From an uncultured Cryomorphaceae bacterium (GTDB lineage: Bacteria > Bacteroidota > Bacteroidia > Flavobacteriales > Schleiferiaceae), in the NCBI GenBank assembly GCA_913049845.1, contig CAJWZE010000010.1, positions 1 through 42,361 on the forward strand: a stretch of 42,361 nt of DNA. The letters run 5' to 3'. A program made the translations under genes and the position numbers. Positions 24,552 to 32,355 of the stretch are shown piece by piece (position 1 is the stretch's first letter; the number at the start of each line of letters is the position of its first letter). Below the pieces are notes generated by a model that worked only from the letters and a program-made list of their open reading frames with translations, was not told the DNA's origin and did no database searches.

Positions 24552-25229
24552 CTAGTGATTAATGACAACTCGTTTTAAAGTGGAGCCGTCAATACTGTAG
24601 AGATAGATACCGTTGGACAAATCTGCCACAGAGACTGAATTATGACCAGGTACGAAGTGAGTTCGTTTTACCTCTTCACCCAAGATATTAAACAGTCGGA
24701 ATGCACCGGATTTTTGGGTTTCAATGTGAAGGACGTTCACCACAGGGTTGGGATATACTTTATCCTCAGTGACACTTAACTCAATGGTTCCGACAGTTGG
24801 ACCTGCAGAAATTATTACCCAAACGCTCAAAGAATCGCTATTATCATTTCCGTTAAAAAAGACATATCGAGTACTGTCTAAACAAGAGTTACCCGTTGTA
24901 GGTGAATATACGTGACCCGAAAAATCCCCCTTAACTACCCCGGGCTGGATGTTGATGTAACCAATAGAGCTGTCGATGTCGCTGCCGTAACAGTAATCCC
25001 AACAGAAATAGCCGCTATCAAAGGCACAATCCATCTCATGGTAAGCTCTACGAACATAAACGTCCGCATCTGTGGCGCTCGTGTTCTTGATGTCGATAGA
25101 AAATCCATAGTCTGCCATAGCCATGGAATTTACCTCTAGCACCGTATCCATCTCATGGACCGCAAGTGATTGTGCGTTTAGACCAAGAACAGAGAAGACA
25201 AACGATAGGAGTAATAGGGATTTTTTCAT
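24552..25229 (-). CDS. Small T9SS type A sorting-domain secreted protein
   Basis: 225 residues with a signal peptide (MKKSLLLLSFVFSVLGLNAQ). The mature part of about 130 residues is rich in Asp, Tyr and Cys (CAFDSGYFCWDYCYGSD, then a distant NSCLDSTRY), suggesting disulfides in a beta-sandwich-like fold. The C-terminus (about 152-225) is a type A sorting domain: VYPNPVVNVLHIE, FNILGEEV, and LSNGIYLYSIDGSTLKRVVI. The protein is therefore predicted to cross the outer membrane by the T9SS and be anchored or released. I do not recognise the N-terminal domain. The gene ends at its own terminator and diverges from the cargo gene at 25335, so each needs a promoter in the 105-base gap. Confidence 0.85.
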   Translation of the reverse strand: MKKSLLLLSFVFSVLGLNAQSLAVHEMDTVLEVNSMAMADYGFSIDIKNTSATDADVYVRRAYHEMDCAFDSGYFCWDYCYGSDIDSSIGYINIQPGVVKGDFSGHVYSPTTGNSCLDSTRYVFFNGNDNSDSLSVWVIISAGPTVGTIELSVTEDKVYPNPVVNVLHIETQKSGAFRLFNILGEEVKRTHFVPGHNSVSVADLSNGIYLYSIDGSTLKRVVINH

Positions 25230-25334
25230 TTCTAATATAATTTCAATGCTTAAAGATAACCAATGTTCTTAAAGAAGAAACGATAAAATTTTCGTTGTTT
25301 TTTTGTTAAATTCAGTCCGTATAATTTAGACTTC

Positions 25335-27230
25335 ATGAAAAAACTTTTACTAAGCCTATTTGCAGTTTTTACCGCAATATTAGCGATGGCGCAAGGACAA
25401 AGCGTTATCTATTCTTCTGATTTCAACAGCGGTATCCCAGCAGGATGGACGCAGTCGACTCAAGCCACGGACGGTGGTTTCCTTTCCGGCTCGGCTTCTA
25501 CGTTGAGCTCTAGCTACTTTACTTTTACCGATCCAGGTTCAAACTTTGTTGCTACAAACGACGACGGTTGTAACTGTAACAAATCAGATGAGTACCTCAT
25601 AACGGATACGATTGATTTGAGCAACTATTCTGTAATGCACGCAACCTTTAAATCATTCTACTACGGCAGCACCTACAACGGTGCTACAGAGGTTGCTGAA
25701 TTCTTGTATACTACTGACGGTGGTTCTAATTGGACGACATTAGCTACTCTTGACCCGTCAGTTGATTGGGTAAGTCAATGGATCGATGTAAGTGCGGCTT
25801 GTGGTAACGCCAACGTACAGTTCGCATTCAACTATCAAGACGGCGGTGGCTGGTTATACGGTCTAGGTATCGATGACTTCACGATTTTCGCACCTTACAA
25901 CTTTGATGTAGCAGTGGAGTCTCTAAATATGCCTCCTATCATTGGTTTGAACAACGCACCTATCACTGTGGAAGGTACATTGAAAAACTGGGGTGGTACA
26001 ACGATTACTTCAGCGACTATCAATTACTCAGTTAACAGCGGTACGGCAGTTACTTCAAACTTGACAGGTTTGAATATCGCTCCTTACGACACATACACTT
26101 GGACGCATTCAACTAATTGGACTCCAACGACGATAGGCAGTTATGATATTGAAATTTGGGCTTCAGCTTTGAATGGGACTTATGACCAAAACAACAGCAA
26201 CGATACCATAAAATCGAACATAGAAGTAATTACTTTAGCTACCGAAAAAACTATTCTCGCAGAGTCATTTATTTCGTCTACCACACCAATGTTTGCTTGG
26301 TATAATCCAACCTATTTAAACATACTAAACTCAAATAATCCTAATTCCTCTAATAGTCGCATAAACTCCGTCAATTACCACATGAATTGGCCACAACCAG
26401 GTAATGATCCTGCTTACAATTCTGAAGCTTATGATAGACGTATTCAATTAGATATTAATGCAACACCTGATATTGTTTTATCTGGATTTAATTCAAGTTT
26501 AAACGCTAGCCCTACCCAATTAGAATTGGATGAGATGATTTCCGTACCAGCTGTCGTGGAATTGGAAGCAAGTTGGGGCTTTACGGGTACATATATTCAA
26601 TGCGACGCAGAAGTGAAAGCGCTAACAGGTATCGGTAATGATATTGTACTTCACATGGCTATGATTGAAAAAGCAATTAGTCATTCGATTGTATCTAATG
26701 GGGCGGATTCCAGTTACTCCAATGTTTTTAGAAAGTTCATGGATGGTTCAAGCGGTCATTTAATCGGATCAATGACCTCAGGAAGCACCTACAATCACTA
26801 CGCAAACTCAACGATTACAGTTAGTTCGTCTCCCGCTCAAGGTTCCTTTGATTTTTGGATAGGCACCAGTAATATGGATATAATCGTTTGGGTTGAAAAA
26901 TCTAGTACCCGAGAAGTTTTGCAAGCTGCATTGGCAGAATACACTACCTCAGGGGTTAGCGAGATGGATGACATAGCTCGTTACATTGCAGTTTACCCTA
27001 ATCCAGCAAACGAATTTGCAGGTTTAGAGATTGATTTAATTGACCGTTCTGACGTTACATTGAACGTTGTAAATGGTTTGGGTCAAACAGTGTTTACAGA
27101 TGCTATGACTATGGACGCCGGTACTCAAAAAGTGGAGCTTCCTGCAAGTACTTTGAGCGCTGGTCTATACTTTGTGAATGTTAACGTGAATGGCGTGAGC
27201 AAGACCTTACGACTTAACGTTGCTCACTAA
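25335..27230 (+). CDS. T9SS type A cargo protein with choice-of-anchor J-like and Cys-less Omp28/thioredoxin-like domains
   Basis: 631 residues. Order: signal peptide (1-20, ending AMAQ); a choice-of-anchor J/MAM-like jelly roll (about 22-188: SSDFNSGIPAGWTQS, TDTIDLSNYS, LGIDDFTIFAP); a CARDB-like repeat (about 190-298: LKNWGGTTITSATINYSVN); an Omp28-like thioredoxin-fold region (about 300-530); and a type A sorting domain (about 548-631: VYPNPANEFAGLEI, LPASTLSAGLYFVNV). In the third region the place of the usual SCGPC-type motif reads SSTTPMFAWYNPTY (314-327), so the redox cysteines are absent. The later YHMNWP motif is retained. Exported by the T9SS; role unknown, perhaps substrate binding rather than redox. 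A separate promoter starts the next operon right after it. Confidence 0.85.
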   Translation: MKKLLLSLFAVFTAILAMAQGQSVIYSSDFNSGIPAGWTQSTQATDGGFLSGSASTLSSSYFTFTDPGSNFVATNDDGCNCNKSDEYLITDTIDLSNYSVMHATFKSFYYGSTYNGATEVAEFLYTTDGGSNWTTLATLDPSVDWVSQWIDVSAACGNANVQFAFNYQDGGGWLYGLGIDDFTIFAPYNFDVAVESLNMPPIIGLNNAPITVEGTLKNWGGTTITSATINYSVNSGTAVTSNLTGLNIAPYDTYTWTHSTNWTPTTIGSYDIEIWASALNGTYDQNNSNDTIKSNIEVITLATEKTILAESFISSTTPMFAWYNPTYLNILNSNNPNSSNSRINSVNYHMNWPQPGNDPAYNSEAYDRRIQLDINATPDIVLSGFNSSLNASPTQLELDEMISVPAVVELEASWGFTGTYIQCDAEVKALTGIGNDIVLHMAMIEKAISHSIVSNGADSSYSNVFRKFMDGSSGHLIGSMTSGSTYNHYANSTITVSSSPAQGSFDFWIGTSNMDIIVWVEKSSTREVLQAALAEYTTSGVSEMDDIARYIAVYPNPANEFAGLEIDLIDRSDVTLNVVNGLGQTVFTDAMTMDAGTQKVELPASTLSAGLYFVNVNVNGVSKTLRLNVAH

Positions 27231-27251
27231 GTATTAAATATGTTACTTTTG
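27220..27251 (+). promoter_or_regulatory. Promoter of the TlpA-DUF6029-Omp28 operon
   Basis: The -33 element TTG (27220-27222) and the -7 element TACTTTTG (27244-27251, an exact TAnnTTTG match) are 21 bases apart, fitting the Bacteroidota sigma-A pattern. The -33 element lies inside the last codons of the preceding gene. Transcription would begin about 7 bases later, inside or just ahead of the hairpin at 27253-27272, leaving a leader of about 40 bases. Confidence 0.6.
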
Positions 27252-27252
27252 C

Positions 27253-27272
27253 GGGGGGCCGAAAGGCTCCTC
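27253..27272 (+). promoter_or_regulatory. GC-rich GAAA-tetraloop hairpin at the predicted mRNA 5' end
   Basis: An 8-base-pair stem (27253-27260 with 27265-27272, two G-U pairs) closed by a GAAA tetraloop. It is followed by GTTATTTTAATA, not a clean T-run. Given the promoter just upstream, it could be a 5'-terminal stabilising or regulatory structure of the TlpA operon. Alternatively it is a weak terminator for the preceding cargo gene. Confidence 0.5.
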
Positions 27273-27297
27273 GTTATTTTAATATACCCTAAAATAA

Positions 27298-27798
27298 ATG
27301 AAACAACTTCTTACCGCAATCGCCTTTTTCGGTCTTTTTCAGCTTGGCGCTCAAGAATTGCCGAGCACTAATCTTAAGACCCTCGACGGTCAAAGTATAA
27401 ACATTCAAGATGCTATAAGTGAAGAAGGACCAACAGTCATAAGCTTTTGGGCAACATGGTGTAAACCGTGTATTAAAGAATTGACTGCTTTTATGGATTA
27501 CGCCATTGACCTTGAAGAAGAGGTAGGTGCTAAGGTTCTTGCCGTAAGTATTGACGATTCACGCAATTCTGCACGTGTAGCGCCAATGGTCCAAGGACAA
27601 GGTTGGGAATACACCGTACTCCTTGATGAAAATCAAGACCTAAAAAGAAATTTGGGTATTGTAAATGTGCCCTTCACCCTAGTGCTCAATAAAAAAGGAG
27701 AAGTTGTTTGGAAACACAGCGGTTATTCGCCTGGTGACGAAGAAGAACTTGCTGAAGTCGTCCAAGAGGTAGCTGCAGGTCACGACCCAAGCCACTAA
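27298..27798 (+). CDS. Secreted TlpA/ResA-like thiol-disulfide oxidoreductase
   Basis: 166 residues: signal peptide (about 1-18), then an AhpC/TSA-type thioredoxin fold with the active site WATWCKPC (Cys55, Cys58) preceded by GPTVISF. The cis-Pro motif is VPFTLVLNKKGEV. It is a periplasmic redox protein, presumably reducing or rearranging disulfides in exported proteins. First gene of an operon: the DUF6029-like gene starts 3 bases after its stop, followed by an Omp28-like protein also carrying a CxxC. The arrangement suggests a small extracytoplasmic thiol pathway, but the partner substrates are not evident. Confidence 0.88.
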   Translation: MKQLLTAIAFFGLFQLGAQELPSTNLKTLDGQSINIQDAISEEGPTVISFWATWCKPCIKELTAFMDYAIDLEEEVGAKVLAVSIDDSRNSARVAPMVQGQGWEYTVLLDENQDLKRNLGIVNVPFTLVLNKKGEVVWKHSGYSPGDEEELAEVVQEVAAGHDPSH

Positions 27799-27801
27799 TA
27801 C

Positions 27802-29490
27802 ATGAAAAGATTTCTCCTATTCGGTTGGGCCATTTGTAGTGCTAATGCATCCTTTGCCCAAGAGCAAAATACTTTTGGTGGGCAACTGCACGGTAACTTC
27901 CAATTAGACTGTCAGTTATATCTGCGCGATGAAAGTATTGATCCTACGGGTGAGTTTTATCCAGACGAGCGCTTCTTAGGCCAAGGCTATGCCAATTTTG
28001 TGTATACCGACGGTAACTTTTCTTCAGGCCTTCGTTACGAAAACTACCAAAATGTAATGCTCGGTTTTCCCGAGGGCTACCGCGGTGAAGGCATCACATA
28101 CCGCTACTTACAATTCAAACAGGACGGGTTGGATATCACTGTTGGCAATTTCTATGAGCAATTTGGAACAGGTATGGTTTTCCGTTCCTACGAGGAGCGC
28201 GGGCTTGGCTACGATAACGCCATGGACGGTGTTCGTATAAAGGTTAATCCTTTGAGCGGTTTAAGCATCAAAGCAGTTATGGGTCGGCAACGTTTCTACT
28301 TTGAGAAGAGTCCTGGGCTCTTGAGAGGGATTGACGCCGAATATAACCTCAGTAAGGAACTATTCCCGAAGCTAGATTCAGCCGGTTTTCGATGGACCGT
28401 AGGCAGCAGCTATATTAGTAAATACCAACGTGCAAATGATCCGTTCTTAGTATTGCCTGAAAATGTTGCCGCAGGCGGAGTCAGAACACAATTATCGAAA
28501 GGTCCATGGGCCATGCAGTTAGAATATGCCTACAAGGCAAACGACCCATCTGCCGACAATGGTTACATCTATAAAGACGGTAACGGAATTATCGCGAATG
28601 TGAGTTACAGCAAGAACGGTCTTGGAATTATAGCCGGAGTTAAGCGTATCGATAATATGTCATTTAGAACGGACAGAAACGGTTCCACCATAGACATGCT
28701 TGTTAACTATTTGAGTCCTACCGCCCAAGTACACACCTATGCACTACCCGCGCTATATCAATATGCGACCCAGATTAATGGTGAGGAAGGCATTCAACTT
28801 GAAGCCAATTACAAGTTCAAACGCAATACAGCCTTAGGTGGAAAATACGGTACATTGCTTAGTTTTAACTACAGTCTTGTAAGGAGTATAGATAAAGATT
28901 ACGTTGATCCTGCAATGGATACTTTGAGAGCGCTTCAAGGCTACTACAGCAATCCAATGATGCGTGGAGAAATCTCATACTTTCACGATTTCAATATGAC
29001 CCTCAGCAAGAAGGTCAATAAGAAATTGAAGGTAAATGCCATGTACCTCAATCTATTCTACAACCGCAGCGTGTTAGAAGACGGTTTGGGCGATGAAAGC
29101 ATTTTACTGAATCCTGACGGTCAGAAACTGATGAGTGGGGATATTTTCATTTTAGAAAGTCTCTACAAGGTAAAGCGCAAGCATTACTTGCGAACAGAAT
29201 TCCAGCACTTAAGCACCAGAGACGATCGCGGCTCTATGTTCATGGCGCTGGCAGAGTATAGCATTGCTCCGCACTGGTTCTTCAGCGTACAGGACATCTA
29301 CAATTACGGCAATCCTAATGAAGCGCAACGACTTCATTATCCGTTGTCCTCCGTGGTTTATACTTCAGGAACTAGTCGCTTTCAACTCTCTTATGGGCGT
29401 CAACAGCGAGGTATCTTCTGTGTGGGTGGCGTTTGTCGTGTCGTCCCTCCTTCAAACGGTGTGAGCTTCTCCCTAACTACAAGCTTCTAG
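27802..29490 (+). CDS. DUF6029-like outer-membrane beta-barrel protein
   Basis: 562 residues with a signal peptide (MKRFLLFGWAICSANASFAQ) and a mature part full of alternating aromatic/polar strands characteristic of an outer-membrane barrel. Examples are LRYENYQNVMLGF, LDITVGNFYEQFGTGMVF, LRTEFQHLSTRDDRG and FQLSYGRQQRG. The GNFYEQFG(T/S)G.VFR and GYDNAMDGVRIK motifs are what I recall from the DUF6029 family of Bacteroidota. A terminal CVGGVC pair (Cys near 546 and 550) lies just before the C-terminal strand. It is placed between TlpA-like and Omp28-like genes with 2-3 base spacings. Function of the family is undescribed as far as I know. Confidence 0.72.
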   Translation: MKRFLLFGWAICSANASFAQEQNTFGGQLHGNFQLDCQLYLRDESIDPTGEFYPDERFLGQGYANFVYTDGNFSSGLRYENYQNVMLGFPEGYRGEGITYRYLQFKQDGLDITVGNFYEQFGTGMVFRSYEERGLGYDNAMDGVRIKVNPLSGLSIKAVMGRQRFYFEKSPGLLRGIDAEYNLSKELFPKLDSAGFRWTVGSSYISKYQRANDPFLVLPENVAAGGVRTQLSKGPWAMQLEYAYKANDPSADNGYIYKDGNGIIANVSYSKNGLGIIAGVKRIDNMSFRTDRNGSTIDMLVNYLSPTAQVHTYALPALYQYATQINGEEGIQLEANYKFKRNTALGGKYGTLLSFNYSLVRSIDKDYVDPAMDTLRALQGYYSNPMMRGEISYFHDFNMTLSKKVNKKLKVNAMYLNLFYNRSVLEDGLGDESILLNPDGQKLMSGDIFILESLYKVKRKHYLRTEFQHLSTRDDRGSMFMALAEYSIAPHWFFSVQDIYNYGNPNEAQRLHYPLSSVVYTSGTSRFQLSYGRQQRGIFCVGGVCRVVPPSNGVSFSLTTSF

Positions 29491-29492
29491 AC

Positions 29493-30332
29493 ATGAGAAA
29501 ACTCTTCTTATTTTTTGCCCTACTCTCTCTGATATTCCTCACCCCGCAATGTGATGTTGTGGAACAGCCTTTCAAAGGCGGGATTATTGATACTACAAGT
29601 TCCGAGCAGCTCCGCAATGTGCTTATTGAAGACTGGACGGGACATAGATGTAAGAATTGTCCTAAAGCATCAAAAGTCATAGAGAATCTAGTTGACACTT
29701 ATGGTAGTGAACGTATAATAGGTCTGGCAGTTCATGGACGTCCTAGCTCATTCACAGGAGTTACGTCTGATTATCCAACGGATTTTACAACCCCTGAGGC
29801 AAAGGCTTTACAAAACTTTTTCTTTGGTAATAGTCCTCCCCTGCCTATCGGTATGCTAAACCGGGAAAATTGGGCAAGTACTGGTAATGGGCACTTATCT
29901 GGTCGTAATGATTGGCCCACCTTAAGTGCCGAAGCAATGGACAGTACCTTGCGCATCGCCCTCGAAGCATCTACCTCTCTTGACTTAGGCCAACTCAATG
30001 TGAGCGTCCAAGGATTTCCGCAAACCAGCCTACTGCATGATTTAAAAATTGTTGTCTTGGTAAAAGAAAGCAACATCATGAGCCCTCAGCTTATGGAGGA
30101 CGATACTCGTGACCCAGATTACGTGCATATGAATGTCCTTCGTGATTACGTGACCGATACTTGGGGCAGCAGCTTCGGTACCAGCCCAATGGTTCCTGGC
30201 GACACCCTAAACGGCTCTTATTCCTTGGCTTGGAATGGGGATTGGGTGAAAATCAATACTGCGATTGTGGTGTATGTCTTCAACCCGGACAACTACCGTA
30301 TCTTGCAGGTTATTGAAGTCCCTGTAGGCTAA
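29493..30332 (+). CDS. Omp28-related outer-membrane/secreted protein with CxxC
   Basis: 279 residues from the ATG two bases after the previous stop. The frame is open further upstream (29433), but that overlaps the barrel gene and lacks a signal peptide. The N-terminus is a signal sequence ending LIFLTPQC; Cys20 could be lipidated, though TPQC is a poor lipobox. A thioredoxin-like motif WTGHRCKNCPKAS (Cys53, Cys56) follows VLIEDWT, as in Omp28-family proteins, then an Ig-like C-terminal half (LLHDLKIVVLVKESN, NTAIVVYVFN). Predicted periplasmic or outer-membrane-associated redox-active protein. It is the last gene of the TlpA operon and overlaps convergent queG by 4 bases. Confidence 0.8.
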   Translation: MRKLFLFFALLSLIFLTPQCDVVEQPFKGGIIDTTSSEQLRNVLIEDWTGHRCKNCPKASKVIENLVDTYGSERIIGLAVHGRPSSFTGVTSDYPTDFTTPEAKALQNFFFGNSPPLPIGMLNRENWASTGNGHLSGRNDWPTLSAEAMDSTLRIALEASTSLDLGQLNVSVQGFPQTSLLHDLKIVVLVKESNIMSPQLMEDDTRDPDYVHMNVLRDYVTDTWGSSFGTSPMVPGDTLNGSYSLAWNGDWVKINTAIVVYVFNPDNYRILQVIEVPVG

Positions 30333-31252
30333 TCCTTTTTAGCGAAAGTCATATTTCTCTTGAACCCTTCGAAGCCGGTCCTGCTAATGGAGGAACCCTT
30401 CATCATCTCGTCCCAAAGTTCATGGGTGATTTCCTCCCATGCTTCCCAGTCGTATTCCTTGATTGCAGGTCGTAAGTCAAAATCTTTTTCTTGGTGCGGC
30501 GCAGAGAATCGATTCCAAGGACAAACATCCTGGCAAATATCACATCCGTACACCCATTCTTCCATTTTCTCCTGATACTCTGATGGTAGCGCCTCTTTGT
30601 ATTCTATAGTCAGGTAACTAATGCATTTGTTGCTGTCGATGACTGTAGGGGCCACAATGGCCTCAGTTGGACAAGCATCAATACATGCAGTACACGTGCC
30701 ACAATGATCGGTTGTAGGACCGTCTGGCTCCAATTCTAGATCTACAATCAGTGCTCCGATAAAGAAAAAACTACCCGCACCCTTGCTCAGTAGCAAACTG
30801 TGTTTACCAATCCAACCCAAACCACTTTTACGCGCCCACGCCCGATCCATCACTGGGGCACTATCCACAAATCCCCTACCTTCTACTTCTCCTATCACAG
30901 CCTGTATGCCTTGCAGCATACGCTTGAGTTTACCGCGAACCACTTTATGATAATCGCGTCCGTAGGCGTATTTAGAAATCTTTGGAGCACCCTCCTCTTG
31001 CGTTTCTTCTGGAAAATAATTTAGAGTAACACTGATGACAGATTTTGCTCCGGGGACAAGCTTTCTTGGATCCAAACGTGCATCAAAATGATTCTCCATC
31101 CAGCTCATAGTACCGTGGTAACCCGCTTTAAGCCACTTCTCTAGACCCGTGGCTTCTTCTTCTAAGAATTTAGCCGTAGAAATACCACAGGCGTCAAAGC
31201 CTTGTTCCTTAGCAAGACGTTTTACAATCTGAGATGCCTCAGTCCGTGTCAT
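30329..31252 (-). CDS. queG: Epoxyqueuosine reductase QueG
   Basis: 307 residues. A cobalamin-binding reductase domain comes first (GFDACGISTAKFLEEEA, YHGTMSWMENHFDARLDPR, VISVTLNYFP). Two 4Fe-4S motifs follow: CGTCTACIDACPTEAI (about 184-199) and CDICQDVCPWNRF (about 238-250). QueG performs the last step of queuosine synthesis, reducing epoxyqueuosine in the wobble position of GUN tRNAs. It lacks the C-terminal HEAT-like extension some homologues have, which is common in this phylum. The ATG overlaps the ruvB stop by one base (TAATG), so it is coupled to ruvB. Confidence 0.95.
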   Translation of the reverse strand: MTRTEASQIVKRLAKEQGFDACGISTAKFLEEEATGLEKWLKAGYHGTMSWMENHFDARLDPRKLVPGAKSVISVTLNYFPEETQEEGAPKISKYAYGRDYHKVVRGKLKRMLQGIQAVIGEVEGRGFVDSAPVMDRAWARKSGLGWIGKHSLLLSKGAGSFFFIGALIVDLELEPDGPTTDHCGTCTACIDACPTEAIVAPTVIDSNKCISYLTIEYKEALPSEYQEKMEEWVYGCDICQDVCPWNRFSAPHQEKDFDLRPAIKEYDWEAWEEITHELWDEMMKGSSISRTGFEGFKRNMTFAKKD

Positions 31253-32280
31253 TAGAATAGTGATCCTGTATTGCCCTTTTGTGGACGATTCAATCCAAGA
31301 TGCGTATATGCCTTTTCCGTTACCATTCTACCACGAGGCGTCCTGAGTAAGAAGCCTTCTTTGATGAGGTATGGCTCATACACCTCTTCGATCGTCTCTG
31401 CTTGCTCTCCTATGGCCGTACTCAAGGTATTCAAACCAACTGGGCCTCCAGCAAAGTTATCTACGAGTACGGTCAATATCTTATTATCCATTTCATCTAG
31501 TCCTTTGCTATCTACATTCAAGGCATTCAGTCCAAATTCAGCAATTTCCACATCAATGGTTCCGTTCCCTTTAACCATAGCAAAATCTCTAACTCTTCTC
31601 AGGAGTGCATTGGCAATACGTGGTGTCCCTCGAGAACGAGATGCAACGCGGATGCAAGCCTCGTATTCTGCTTGAACCTCTAGAATTTCAGCACTTCGCT
31701 CAACAATAGTAGTCAGGAGTTCAACGTCGTAATATTCCAATCTTGAATTAATCCCGAAACGCGCTCGCAACGGTGCCGTTAAAAGTCCGGATCGGGTGGT
31801 TGCGCCAATAAGCGTAAATGGATTCAAGCTGATCTGTACACTGCGTGCACTGGGTCCAGAGTCAATCATAATATCAATCTTGAAATCCTCCATTGCACTG
31901 TAGAGGTACTCCTCTATCACAGGGGATAAGCGATGAATCTCATCGATAAATAGTACATCACTCGGTTCAAGATTGGTGAGTAGACCGGCGAGGTCTGACG
32001 GCTTATCCAATACAGGACCTGAAGTGACTTTAATACCCACACCAAGTTCATTAGCTAATATGTGACTTAATGTCGTCTTACCTAGTCCAGGTGGACCGTG
32101 CAACAAGACATGATCCATGGCCTCGTCGCGCATTTTAGCCGCCTCAACGAAAATCTTGAGGTTCTCTAATACTACAGCTTGACCTGTAAAGTCGTCAAAG
32201 CTCAATGGCCTTAACTTCTTTTCGATCTCACGTTCCGTATTTGTGAAGTTTCCCCCTGTAGGATCTAAGTGCTCATTCAT
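31252..32280 (-). CDS. ruvB: Holliday junction branch migration ATPase RuvB
   Basis: 342 residues from MNEHLDP. Six further codons upstream (to 32298) are open, but the family starts here. AAA+ motifs: Walker [11 protein letters not shown], Walker [10 protein letters not shown], sensor 1 [10 protein letters not shown], arginine finger region PLRARFGI, and the C-terminal winged helix ([17 protein letters not shown]). It is the motor partner of RuvA (encoded at 23863-24447). It is the first gene of a ruvB-queG pair, with the respiratory-operon terminator 24 bases upstream. A degenerate -7 sequence (GTAATTTG) lies just before the start. Confidence 0.97.
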   Translation of the reverse strand: MNEHLDPTGGNFTNTEREIEKKLRPLSFDDFTGQAVVLENLKIFVEAAKMRDEAMDHVLLHGPPGLGKTTLSHILANELGVGIKVTSGPVLDKPSDLAGLLTNLEPSDVLFIDEIHRLSPVIEEYLYSAMEDFKIDIMIDSGPSARSVQISLNPFTLIGATTRSGLLTAPLRARFGINSRLEYYDVELLTTIVERSAEILEVQAEYEACIRVASRSRGTPRIANALLRRVRDFAMVKGNGTIDVEIAEFGLNALNVDSKGLDEMDNKILTVLVDNFAGGPVGLNTLSTAIGEQAETIEEVYEPYLIKEGFLLRTPRGRMVTEKAYTHLGLNRPQKGNTGSLF

Positions 32281-32303
32281 AGTTTTACAAATTACCACAA
32301 AAA

Positions 32304-32329
32304 ATCCCCTAACCGCGCGGATAGGGGAT
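32304..32329 (-). terminator. Terminator of the act-cox respiratory operon
   Basis: An 8-base-pair perfect stem (32304-32311 with 32322-32329). Its loop can pair further through CCGCGCGG. It is followed on the minus strand by TTTTTT. It lies 27 bases after the coxA stop and separates the respiratory operon from ruvB. Confidence 0.88.
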
Positions 32330-32355
32330 CTAATATTTTAAAGTGAGATGTGGGT

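Noticed and set aside
25230-25334. Promoters in the gap between the two divergent T9SS cargo genes
   Set aside because: Only 7-of-8 matches to TAnnTTTG were found (TAATTTAG on plus, TATCTTTA on minus), with poor -33 spacing; both genes must have promoters here, but I cannot place them.
29433-29492. Longer start for the Omp28-like protein
   Set aside because: It overlaps the DUF6029-like gene and hides the signal peptide that begins at 29493.
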